5,591 nt of DNA from Candidatus Zhuqueibacterota bacterium (GCA_003645915.1 QNDG01000133.1:1-5591); one strand, 5' to 3'. Positions 1 to 5,591 are shown, counted from the stretch's first letter. Notes: generated by a model from the letters alone, not told the origin. Numbers and translations: made by a program.

Positions 1-1118
1 TCAACGTAGAATGGCTTTTAAATTTCAGAGGAGGCTCTTTTCTGACAGATGCAGATGAAGAAACAGTCAGAGAGTGCAGAATAAAAGGAGTGAAGTATCA
101 GTTGATTTCAGACGCGCAGACAGAGCAAATATATGAAAAAATAGATAAAAGCAACATGGATATAGTTTTGCTTGAAAAAGCGCCGAAAATAGCTGTTTAC
201 ACTCCGCCTAATAAACAACCCTGGGATGATGCTGTTACTCTTGTTTTGACTTATGCGGAAATTTCCTACACAACTCTGTGGGACCAGGAAGTGCTTAAAG
301 GAAAACTTTCGGAATTTGACTGGCTTCATCTTCATCATGAAGATTTTACAGGGCAGTACGGCAAGTTTTATGCAACATACCATAATGCACGATGGTATAA
401 AAAACAGAAACTTCTTTTTGAGCAGATTGCACGCAGGCTTGGTTTTTCAAAAGTTTCAAAACTTAAGCTTGCAGTTGCTCTTGAAATAAAAGATTATGTT
501 AAAAGAGGCGGCTTTTTGTTTGCAATGTGTTCTGCAACAGATTCTTACGATATTGCTCTGGCAGCTCAGAATACAGACATCTGTGCCGCTGTTTTTGACG
601 GAGATCCTGTTGATCCTGATTGGAAGCGGAAACTTGATTACACAAAGTGCCTTGCTTTTACAAATTTTAAACTTTACACTGATCCCTATGTTTACGAGTT
701 TTCCGATATTGACACAACTCCGCTGAACAGATTGTCAGCAGTATCTCCCAGTGATAATTATTTTACACTTTTTCAGTTTTCTGCCAAGTTTGATCCTGTA
801 CCCACAATGCTTACACAGAACCATGTTTCTGTAATTCATAATTTTATGGGTCAGACAACAGGATTTCATGCTGACAAGATAAAATCACACATTGTGATTA
901 TGGCGAAAAGAGAAGACAGCGATGAAGTGAAATATATTCACGGCAATCTTGGAAAAGGTTCTTTTACGTTTCTCGGGGGGCATGATCCGGAAGATTACGA
1001 ACATTTTGTTGGAGATCCGCCCACAGATCTTATACTTCATAAAAATTCTCCGGGCTACAGACTTATTTTAAACAATATTCTGTTCCCTGCTGCAAGAAAG
1101 AAAAAACAGAAAACATAA
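1..1118 (+). CDS. Protein of the family labelled 'asparagine synthetase B' in FCB bacteria; 5' end outside window
   Basis: The reading frame is open from base 3 (first full codon AAC) to the TAA at 1116-1118, giving 371 visible residues. The GTG at 90 is not the start: the residues before it, such as EWLLNFRGGSF and ETVRECRIKGV, read as conserved protein and continue the family pattern as I remember it, so the gene begins off the left edge. Counting the AAC codon as residue 1, landmarks are KIAVYTPPNKQPWDDA (from 62), WLHLHHEDFTGQYGKF (from 107), GGFLFAMCSATDSYD with Cys176, and FLGGHDPEDY with His327. Databases commonly call such proteins asparagine synthetase B, but I see no SGGxDS-type ATP-pyrophosphatase loop, and the N-terminal glutaminase Cys cannot be assessed. 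The alternating beta pattern and the small-residue turn around Cys176 suggest a class I glutamine amidotransferase-like or flavodoxin-like fold (inference). The activity is unknown. It lies 17 bases upstream of the C25 peptidase gene and is probably in its operon. Confidence 0.85.
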   Translation, partial: NVEWLLNFRGGSFLTDADEETVRECRIKGVKYQLISDAQTEQIYEKIDKSNMDIVLLEKAPKIAVYTPPNKQPWDDAVTLVLTYAEISYTTLWDQEVLKGKLSEFDWLHLHHEDFTGQYGKFYATYHNARWYKKQKLLFEQIARRLGFSKVSKLKLAVALEIKDYVKRGGFLFAMCSATDSYDIALAAQNTDICAAVFDGDPVDPDWKRKLDYTKCLAFTNFKLYTDPYVYEFSDIDTTPLNRLSAVSPSDNYFTLFQFSAKFDPVPTMLTQNHVSVIHNFMGQTTGFHADKIKSHIVIMAKREDSDEVKYIHGNLGKGSFTFLGGHDPEDYEHFVGDPPTDLILHKNSPGYRLILNNILFPAARKKKQKT

Positions 1119-1135
1119 AATTCAGGAGTAAAAAT

Positions 1136-3487
1136 ATGAGAGTCATATTTTCGTTTCTTCTTGGTTCCTTAATTCTGTCAGGATCGCTTTTTGGCGGAAT
1201 AGTTGAAAAAGAGTACAGTTTTTCGTGTCCGGAGATAAAATTTGCCAACAATTACTGCACATTGCATCTGCCCGGAACATCTTTAACAGGTAAACGGGGC
1301 GAGCCTCTTTTACCGTATAAATCGGTTAAGATTCTTTTGCCTCCGGGGCAGCAGGCTGTAAGGATTGAAATTGTCAAGACCAACAGAGTTGATCTGGATG
1401 GTTCTTACAGGATATTCCCAGCTCAACCTTCAAGACCAGGAAACAGTAATAAAGACCGGAAATTCTACAAAAACAGCAGTGTGTATCAAACGATTAGATA
1501 TCCTGTAGAATCTTTTGAGCATTTTTCAACACAGTTTCTTCACGGATTTCCTTTTGTTTTGTCTGCGTTTACTCCTGTTGAGTACAATCCTTCAACAGGC
1601 AGTATAAGTTATTACAGAAATATTAAACTTAAAGTTATTACAGAACCAATTACATATAAAGCAGGTTATGTAAGAAAAATTCATGCGACTTCTGCAATTT
1701 TGAAACAGATCAGAAGTATTGCAGATAATCCGGAAACTGCATCGCGGTTCGGAAATTTTGTTATGAATTTTGCCGACGAATACGATGTTCTTGTAATTAC
1801 GTCTCAGGCTTTTGCAGATTCTCTTGATGATCTGATACAGAGTTATATGAATGAGGCCTTAAAGAGCAGAATCATTACAACAGACTCTATAGCAGCAGCA
1901 TATTCCGGTATTGATTTGCAGGAAAAGATCAGGAACTGTATTATTTATGAATATGAAAATCATAACATCAAGCATGTAAGCCTTATTGGAGATGTTGAAA
2001 TTATACCTTACAGAGGATTTTACTGCTCAGTGGAATCAGATGAAACATATGTCAGCACTGATATCCCTGCAGATCTGTACTACTCTGCCCTGGACGGGAC
2101 ATGGAACAGTAACAGTGATGAAAAATGGGGAGAAAAGGGAGAGGACGACCTTTTGCCTGAACTCTCAGTTGCAAGGATACCAGCCAGTAATTTTACGGAG
2201 CTGGCAAATATGTTGCGTAAAAATTATATGTATCAGTTTGATCCGGTTTCGGGGCAGCAGAGGAATGTTCTTTTTTTGGGGGAAAAACTCTGGAATGACC
2301 CTGAATCATATGGTGCTGATTATCTGGAACTTTTAATCGGGTTCCATGATGACAACGGATATGAAACTAATGGAATCCCCGAGGATTTTAATTTTACGAA
2401 ACTATATGACAGAAACAGACCGTGGGTAAAACAGGATCTTATTAATGAGCTGAATAATAGCGGTTATGCGTGTATTCATCACAACGGCCATTCAAATACT
2501 TCTTATAATATGAGGCTGTCAGTGTATGATCTTAAAGAAGGTTTATTTTCCGGTGCTGACGGGGTAAAAAATAATTTTACATATATTTATTCCAGCGGCT
2601 GTTATTCAGCTGCATTTGATGTTGATGTTTCAATCGGAGAAAAGTTCCTGGCAATTAAGGATCTTGCTTTTGCCTATATAGGCAATTCCAGATACGGGTG
2701 GTTTAACGAAGGGCAGACAGAGGGCCCGTCTCTTCATCTTGAGAGAGAATTTGTAAGCGCTCTTTACGGAGATTCTCTTGAATTTATTGGTTCTGCACAT
2801 ACAAGATCAAAAATTAATTCCGCTCCGTGGGTAAATGCGCCCGGTCAGTGGGAAGAAGGCGCTTTAAGGTGGTGTTTTTATGACTGTAATGTTCTGGGAG
2901 ATCCTGCAGTCAGACTGTGGACAGACGAACCTGTAAGCAGTACTATAATCTGTCAGAATCCTTCGCAAAGCGATTCTTTGTTCAGGATATCTGTTAATGC
3001 TGATTTGTCTGATATGCAGGGAATAAGTGCAGTGCTGATTCAGAACAACAGAGTAGTTTCTAAGGCAGTAACAGACAGGTACGGTTCTGCTCTGTTTTCA
3101 ATTCCCAGTGGTTCTCTTAAAACCGGCAATGCAGTAGTTGCTGCAGCAGGTAAAAATATTATTCCTGCTAAAAGAACAATTAATGTTATATCGTCAAACC
3201 TGCAGAAAAGCGGTAATCCTGCAATAATTGCAGCTTTTCCGAATCCTGCGGTGCAGTCCGTAAGTATTACATTTTATGTTCCCAATTCTGCAGATGCAGA
3301 ACTTACTGTATTTAACATACTTGGCAGGCAGGTAAGAGGTTATACGTATAAAAACATGACAACAGGTTATAATTCGCAGGTGTGGAATTTAAAGGACGAA
3401 GCAGGGAAAAAGGTTCCGTCTGGATTGTACATATTCAGGCTTAAAGCAGAGGGTAAAGTCAGTGCGAAAAAAGTTACTGTGTTTTGA
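1136..3487 (+). CDS. Secreted gingipain-like C25 cysteine peptidase with T9SS C-terminal sorting domain
   Basis: This is a complete 783-residue gene. The ATG at 1136 has AGGAG at 1124-1128, 7 bases upstream. Residues 1-20 form a Sec signal peptide (FSFLLGSLILSG core) with no lipobox Cys. Residues of about 24-200 resemble the C25 propeptide region. The catalytic domain runs from about 216 (YDVLVITSQAF) to about 595 (VLGDPAVRLW) and includes LIGDVEIIP (G285), DIPADLYY (D309) and SVARIPA (R347). The likely catalytic pair is His452 in IHHNGHSN and Cys489 in YSSGCYSAAFD, spaced as in gingipains. A probable Ig-like region (about 600-690) precedes an 83-residue C-terminal domain from 701 with FPNPAVQSV, the turn GLYIFRL and the ending KKVTVF. 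This is a type A T9SS signal, normally removed on export through the outer membrane. The length is well below the roughly 1,100 residues or more of the T9SS sortase PorU, so a secreted cargo protease is more likely. Cleavage specificity cannot be read from the sequence. The stop codon abuts a hairpin repeat. Confidence 0.93.
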   Translation: MRVIFSFLLGSLILSGSLFGGIVEKEYSFSCPEIKFANNYCTLHLPGTSLTGKRGEPLLPYKSVKILLPPGQQAVRIEIVKTNRVDLDGSYRIFPAQPSRPGNSNKDRKFYKNSSVYQTIRYPVESFEHFSTQFLHGFPFVLSAFTPVEYNPSTGSISYYRNIKLKVITEPITYKAGYVRKIHATSAILKQIRSIADNPETASRFGNFVMNFADEYDVLVITSQAFADSLDDLIQSYMNEALKSRIITTDSIAAAYSGIDLQEKIRNCIIYEYENHNIKHVSLIGDVEIIPYRGFYCSVESDETYVSTDIPADLYYSALDGTWNSNSDEKWGEKGEDDLLPELSVARIPASNFTELANMLRKNYMYQFDPVSGQQRNVLFLGEKLWNDPESYGADYLELLIGFHDDNGYETNGIPEDFNFTKLYDRNRPWVKQDLINELNNSGYACIHHNGHSNTSYNMRLSVYDLKEGLFSGADGVKNNFTYIYSSGCYSAAFDVDVSIGEKFLAIKDLAFAYIGNSRYGWFNEGQTEGPSLHLEREFVSALYGDSLEFIGSAHTRSKINSAPWVNAPGQWEEGALRWCFYDCNVLGDPAVRLWTDEPVSSTIICQNPSQSDSLFRISVNADLSDMQGISAVLIQNNRVVSKAVTDRYGSALFSIPSGSLKTGNAVVAAAGKNIIPAKRTINVISSNLQKSGNPAIIAAFPNPAVQSVSITFYVPNSADAELTVFNILGRQVRGYTYKNMTTGYNSQVWNLKDEAGKKVPSGLYIFRLKAEGKVSAKKVTVF

Positions 3488-3531
3488 TCCCGATTCCGGC
3501 TATTATAGTTTTTCTTAAAGAGAATCGGGAT
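3487..3531 (+). repeat. Hairpin repeat, copy 1 (abuts peptidase stop codon)
   Basis: GATCCCGATTC (3486-3496) is an exact inverted match to GAATCGGGATC (3522-3532), an 11-bp stem around an asymmetric 25-base centre containing TATTATAGTTTTTCT. The core of the element, from TCCCGATT to AATCGGGA, is 43 bases. It begins directly at the TGA of the peptidase gene. As RNA it would fold at the 3' end of that message and might stabilise or end it, but the following CCCCTTTATCC is not a clean U-tract, so it is not called as a terminator. The other copies start at 3638, 3755 and 4066. Confidence 0.85.
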
Positions 3532-3551
3532 CCCCTTTATCCTTGTCTTTT

Positions 3552-3582
3552 CTTTGCGTCCGTTGCGGGCGTTGCGAGAAAT
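3552..3582. repeat. Possible dispersed-repeat fragment (CTTTGCGT...GCGAGAAA type)
   Basis: This GC-rich stretch contains CTTTGCGTCCGTTGCGGGCG followed by TTGCGAGAAATA, with GTTGCG occurring twice nine bases apart. It is far richer in G+C than the flanking spacer. From memory, similar CTTTGCG/GCGAGAAA strings recur between genes in several FCB genomes. Only the internal repetition and the base composition are visible here, so the repeat call is an inference. Confidence 0.4.
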
Positions 3583-3586
3583 AAAA

Positions 3587-3622
3587 AGATTTCTCAGTCG
3601 CTGGCGCTCCTTCGAAATGACG
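3587..3622 (-). repeat. Possible dispersed repeat of the GTCATTTCGA...GAGAAATCT type
   Basis: Read on the minus strand, this begins GTCATTTCGAAGGAGCGCC and ends GACTGAGAAATCT. I recall this pattern as a very common intergenic repeat in many bacteria, related to the CATTGCGAG...GAAGCAATCT group. It has short self-complementary parts (ATTTC against GAAAT, and CGCTGGCG). It lies between hairpin copies 1 and 2 and does not look coding. There is only one copy in this window, so family membership rests on recollection. Confidence 0.5.
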
Positions 3623-3637
3623 GGGTGTACAGTTGTC

Positions 3638-3682
3638 ATCCCGATTCTTATTATCATAGTTTTTCTTATAGAAAATCGGGAT
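3638..3682 (+). repeat. Hairpin repeat, copy 2
   Basis: ATCCCGATT (3638-3646) pairs exactly with AATCGGGAT (3674-3682). The core is 43 bases, as in copy 1, and the centre is in the same orientation (ATCATAGTTTTTCTTATAG). The pair just inside the stem is broken (C3647 against A3673), so this copy has a slightly shorter stem than copies 1, 3 and 4. Confidence 0.85.
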
Positions 3683-3754
3683 TAAGAGTAAAATATAAAG
3701 TTACTTAAATCCGAGAGTTTTATTTGATGGATAGTACTGTCTCTTGGGTTAAAA

Positions 3755-3798
3755 ATCCCGATTCTGACTGTTATAGTTTTCTCATAGAGAATCGGGAC
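3755..3798 (+). repeat. Hairpin repeat, copy 3
   Basis: TCCCGATTCT (3756-3765) pairs exactly with AGAATCGGGA (3788-3797) around a centre containing GTTATAGTTTTCTCATAG, in the same orientation as the other copies. The core is 42 bases. The spacer between copies 2 and 3 (3683-3754) has no gene or structure I can support. Confidence 0.85.
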
Positions 3799-3975
3799 GG
3801 GAATGATATCCAACCGGAGAACCGCAGATGGGAAAGATTTTAGAGATGCCGGAGAAATATTTTTCTATTTGGCTTAATTGTTTCATTGTTTGTTAACTTT
3901 AATTTTTGTGTCTTTTTGTAATGAGTAGTTTGTTTTTTTAAGGTTTAATTTCTTGATTTTGTTAAGATTGTGGGT
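3799..3975. other. AT-rich non-coding spacer
   Basis: I see no credible reading frame here. From about 3856 the sequence is strongly T-rich on the + strand (for example TTTTTCTATTT and TTTAATTTTTGTG). The only notable element is near the left side: TGCCGGAGAAA at 3847-3857, which recurs exactly at 5516-5526. No promoter with convincing spacing was found. Confidence 0.6.
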
Positions 3976-4002
3976 GGGCACTTTTTTTAGAAAAAAGTGC
4001 CC
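3976..4002. repeat. Perfect 12-bp inverted repeat, 3-base loop
   Basis: GGGCACTTTTTT (3976-3987) and AAAAAAGTGCCC (3991-4002) are exact inverted copies separated by TAG. On either strand the half of the stem nearer the loop is A/T only and no run of T follows the GC-rich base, so it does not fit an intrinsic terminator. It ends eight bases before the large palindrome at 4011 and may be part of the same mobile or repeat unit. Confidence 0.75.
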
Positions 4003-4010
4003 AAAAAATC

Positions 4011-4177
4011 CCGGCTGCTGAAAATCTCCTGAAATGCTCGGTCGTTCGCTAAAAGTTCGAAACTCATCCCGATTCTGATTATTATATTTTTTTCTGAAAG
4101 AGAATCGGGACTCAGACAGCCGAACTTTTTTAACGCTCTCTTCCTCGCATTTCCGGGCGGAGATTTTCAGATGCCGG
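4011..4177. mobile_element. Large imperfect palindrome, MITE-like, interrupted by hairpin copy 4
   Basis: The two arms match in order when one is reversed. CCGGC (4011-4015) pairs with GCCGG (4173-4177), CTGAAAATCTCC (4018-4029) with GGAGATTTTCAG (4159-4170), GAAATGC (4031-4037) with GCATTTC (4147-4153), and AAAAGTTCG (4051-4059) with CGAACTTTT (4121-4129). Short unpaired stretches lie between these blocks. Hairpin repeat copy 4 occupies the centre. There is no coding capacity, so if mobile it would depend on proteins made elsewhere. The palindrome is directly visible; calling it a mobile element is inference. A structured RNA or a palindromic dispersed repeat is the alternative. Confidence 0.55.
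4066..4111 (+). repeat. Hairpin repeat, copy 4, flanked by CTCA
   Basis: TCCCGATTCT (4067-4076) pairs exactly with AGAATCGGGA (4101-4110). The centre, ATTATATTTTTTTCTGAAAG, is in the same orientation as the other copies but has lost the G of TATAG. CTCA stands immediately outside both ends (4063-4066 and 4111-4114), which could be a 4-bp target duplication made on insertion into the larger palindrome. The other three copies show no such flanking repeat, so this reading is tentative. Confidence 0.8.
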
Positions 4178-4276
4178 CAAAAAAAATCTCAAGTTTGTCC
4201 TTTTTTTATCAGCATAAGCGGAGTGTATTTTACAATGTTTTAAGGTTTTTAAATAAAATATTTAAAGGAGAACCAG

Positions 4277-5473
4277 ATGAACAAACCTACAATAGTTGTT
4301 CCTACTTACTGGGGATCTTCAGGGGAAAACAGCTGGGCAGATGAAAAAGTTGTTTTTGATCATCCCACACCTCTTGATTCCAACGGCACGCTTACGGCAT
4401 TTTTAGACAGTCTTTCTGTTCTGGATGATAAGGATTTTTACGTATCAATTATTGCTGTGGCCAATTCTCCGGACATAGAGAATCAGGTCCTTGATAAAGT
4501 AAATTCCATTGTTGAACCTTACGCAGAACTTTATGATATATCTGTTCTGCATGCTGAAAAGCTCAAAAGCCTGAAAAACGAACTGAGCAAAAAAAATATA
4601 TCTTCCCAATCCCTTGATCTGCTGAACCTTTCAAATTACGCTGCTGTACGTAATATATGTTCAGTTGCCGGCATTTTAAACAAAAGTGATATTACAATTT
4701 TTATTGATGACGATGAAGTGTTTACTGACCCTGATTTTTTGAAAAAAGCCGGAGAGTTTGCAGGCAGAGAGATTGACAGCAGGAAGATCCACGCAGTAGC
4801 AGGATATTATTTGCAGCCCGATACATATAAAATTGAAAATAAAACTCCTCCGGACTGGACTCTGCCCTTTTGGGACAAGCTTACAAGCATGAACAAGGCA
4901 TTTGATCTGATAATAGGATCCGGACCTCGTCTTAAAATCACGCCCTTTGTATTTGGCGGCAACATGGTTGTTGATCTGCAGACTCTTTTAAACGTTCCTT
5001 TTGATCCCATGATAACAAGAGGGGAAGATATTGATTTTCTTATAAATTTAAGGATCGCAGGAATAGATTTTTATCTTGATAATAAACTTGCTATAAGACA
5101 TCTTCCTCCTCCGTATTACAGGCCCGAATGGAAAGGTCTGTTGGAAGATGTAAAGAGGTTTTTATATGAGAAGAAAAAACTGGAAGATCACAGAGATTTA
5201 CCGGGCCTAAAGCCCGATGATTTTAATCCGTATCCCGGAGAATTTCTTCATGATGATCTTTATGAGAGAATTATCAAAACAGCAGGCAAACTGAGAGAAA
5301 AGTACAGACTGGCTGATGACAGCGACGGAATAAACGAGTGTGATAAAATTATTGAAGTGGTAAACAATAATCCGTTTGCAGATTTCAATACAAGAGAGTG
5401 GATACAGAATCTCAGTTCTCAATGGAAGGAATTAACCGGTGCTTTAACGGAGATTTCTAAGCCGGGAAAATGA
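4277..5473 (+). CDS. GT-A-fold glycosyltransferase-like protein (GT2-like), soluble
   Basis: This is a complete 398-residue gene. The ATG at 4277 has AAAGGAG at 4264-4270, 6 bases upstream, and no competing start. The N-terminus TIVVPTYWG is the usual first strand of a GT-A nucleotide-sugar domain. FIDDDEVF (Asp144-Asp146, Glu147) is the metal/nucleotide-sugar DXD-type motif. FGGNMVVD (from 226) and RGEDIDFL (Gly249-Asp253) match acceptor-site and ED-type catalytic segments, and RHLPPPYYRPEW carries His275, placed where some GT-A enzymes such as GT78 and GT81 have a metal-binding His. The last 100 or so residues are charged and probably helical. There is no signal peptide or membrane segment, so it should act in the cytoplasm. 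Donor and acceptor sugars cannot be told. The gene stands alone after a 789-base repeat-rich spacer, so it probably has its own promoter, though none is evident. Confidence 0.8.
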   Translation: MNKPTIVVPTYWGSSGENSWADEKVVFDHPTPLDSNGTLTAFLDSLSVLDDKDFYVSIIAVANSPDIENQVLDKVNSIVEPYAELYDISVLHAEKLKSLKNELSKKNISSQSLDLLNLSNYAAVRNICSVAGILNKSDITIFIDDDEVFTDPDFLKKAGEFAGREIDSRKIHAVAGYYLQPDTYKIENKTPPDWTLPFWDKLTSMNKAFDLIIGSGPRLKITPFVFGGNMVVDLQTLLNVPFDPMITRGEDIDFLINLRIAGIDFYLDNKLAIRHLPPPYYRPEWKGLLEDVKRFLYEKKKLEDHRDLPGLKPDDFNPYPGEFLHDDLYERIIKTAGKLREKYRLADDSDGINECDKIIEVVNNNPFADFNTREWIQNLSSQWKELTGALTEISKPGK

Positions 5474-5526
5474 GAGCCTTAAAGTGCCGGAATCTCCGGG
5501 CGGGAATTTCAAGGGTGCCGGAGAAA
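5448..5526. repeat. GC-rich repeat remnant overlapping the glycosyltransferase 3' end
   Basis: CGGAGATT (5448-5455, inside the coding region) is an exact inverted match to AATCTCCG (5491-5498, after the stop). Further on, TGCCGGAGAAA (5516-5526) repeats exactly the string at 3847-3857, and CTCCGGGCGGGAATTTCA (5494-5511) resembles TTCCGGGCGGAGATTTTCAG at 4151-4170 in the right arm of the large palindrome. The pieces look like decayed relatives of one repeat, but the matches are short. Confidence 0.4.
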
Positions 5527-5550
5527 AGAGACAGGAAGTATCCTGTTTCT
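5527..5550 (+). terminator. Possible hairpin terminator after the glycosyltransferase gene
   Basis: AGAGACAGGA (5527-5536) and TCCTGTTTCT (5541-5550) can pair over 10 bp with one G-U pair and an AGTA loop. It lies 53 bases after the stop codon at 5473. The following GCAATTTATG is a poor U-tract, so it may instead be an mRNA-end stabiliser or have no function. Confidence 0.35.
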
Positions 5551-5563
5551 GCAATTTATGACC

Positions 5564-5590
5564 TTGACTTTTTAATATAATTTTTATAAA
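5564..5590 (+). promoter_or_regulatory. Candidate promoter reading out of the window
   Basis: TTGACT (5564-5569) resembles a -35 box, and TATAAA (5585-5590) a -10 box after a 15-base spacer, which is shorter than the usual 16-18. The context is very AT-rich and follows the probable end of the preceding transcript. The start site and any downstream gene lie outside the window. Confidence 0.3.
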
Positions 5591-5591
5591 A

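Noticed and set aside
90..92. GTG with an upstream AAAAGGA as the start of the first gene
   Set aside because: The frame is open to the window edge, and the upstream residues (EWLLNFRGGSF, VRECRIKG) are protein-like and fit the family, so this GTG is an internal Val codon.
3484..3708. A 74-codon + strand frame after the peptidase gene, and an overlapping minus-strand frame at 3367-3657
   Set aside because: Both run through hairpin copies and other repeat sequence, have no ribosome site and give no recognisable protein.
3976..4002. Intrinsic terminator
   Set aside because: The GC part is at the base of the stem and the A/T part is by the loop. On the + strand A residues follow, and on the - strand no T-run follows.
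3487..4111. CRISPR array or integron attC sites
   Set aside because: The repeats are irregularly spaced (117-311 bases), the stretches between them are not uniform spacers, no GTTRRRY core sites are seen, and no cas or integrase gene is present.
4195..4236. Promoter for the glycosyltransferase from TTGTCC and TACAAT
   Set aside because: The two boxes are 30 bases apart, too far for a sigma-70 type promoter, and no TAnnTTTG box with proper spacing was found.
4807..5422. Minus-strand frames inside the glycosyltransferase gene
   Set aside because: They lie antisense to a well-supported gene, have no ribosome site and give no recognisable product.
5576..5581. TATAAT as the -10 partner of TTGACT at 5564
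   Set aside because: The spacer would be only 6 bases. TATAAA at 5585 with 15 bases is the better, still weak, choice.

Overview
The window looks like chromosomal DNA of a bacterium from the Fibrobacterota-Chlorobiota-Bacteroidota (FCB) side of the tree, probably a Bacteroidota, Ignavibacteriota or Marinimicrobia-like lineage. The main evidence is a gingipain-type (C25) cysteine peptidase that ends in a type IX secretion (T9SS) sorting domain. Next to it is a protein of the FCB family usually labelled 'asparagine synthetase B'. The DNA is AT-rich, the three real genes are all on the + strand, and both visible starts have good AGGAG-type ribosome sites. The lineage is inferred from gene content and cannot be fixed more narrowly from this sequence alone.

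Positions 1-1118 hold the 3' part of the 'asparagine synthetase B'-labelled gene. Its frame is open to the left edge of the window, so the true start lies outside. Seventeen bases later comes a complete 783-residue secreted C25 peptidase (1136-3487) with signal peptide, propeptide, His/Cys catalytic domain and T9SS C-terminal domain. The two genes are probably co-transcribed.

Positions 3488-4276 (789 bases) hold no credible gene but many repeats. There are four copies, all in the same orientation, of a 42-44 base hairpin element with ATCCCGATT/AATCGGGAT-type ends. The first abuts the peptidase stop codon. The fourth sits in the middle of a much larger imperfect palindrome (4011-4177), flanked by CTCA on both sides, as if it had inserted there. 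Fragments of two other repeat-like sequences and a perfect 12-bp hairpin are also present. This repeat cluster is the most unusual part of the window.

Positions 4277-5473 encode a complete 398-residue soluble GT-A-fold glycosyltransferase-like protein with a DDDE motif, a GGNM segment, a GEDID motif and a later HLPPP motif. The last 118 bases hold another short repeat remnant, a small hairpin that may end this transcript, and a possible promoter reading out of the window. No functional link between the glycosyltransferase and the peptidase pair can be shown. I found no defence system, CRISPR array, transposase, tRNA or rRNA.
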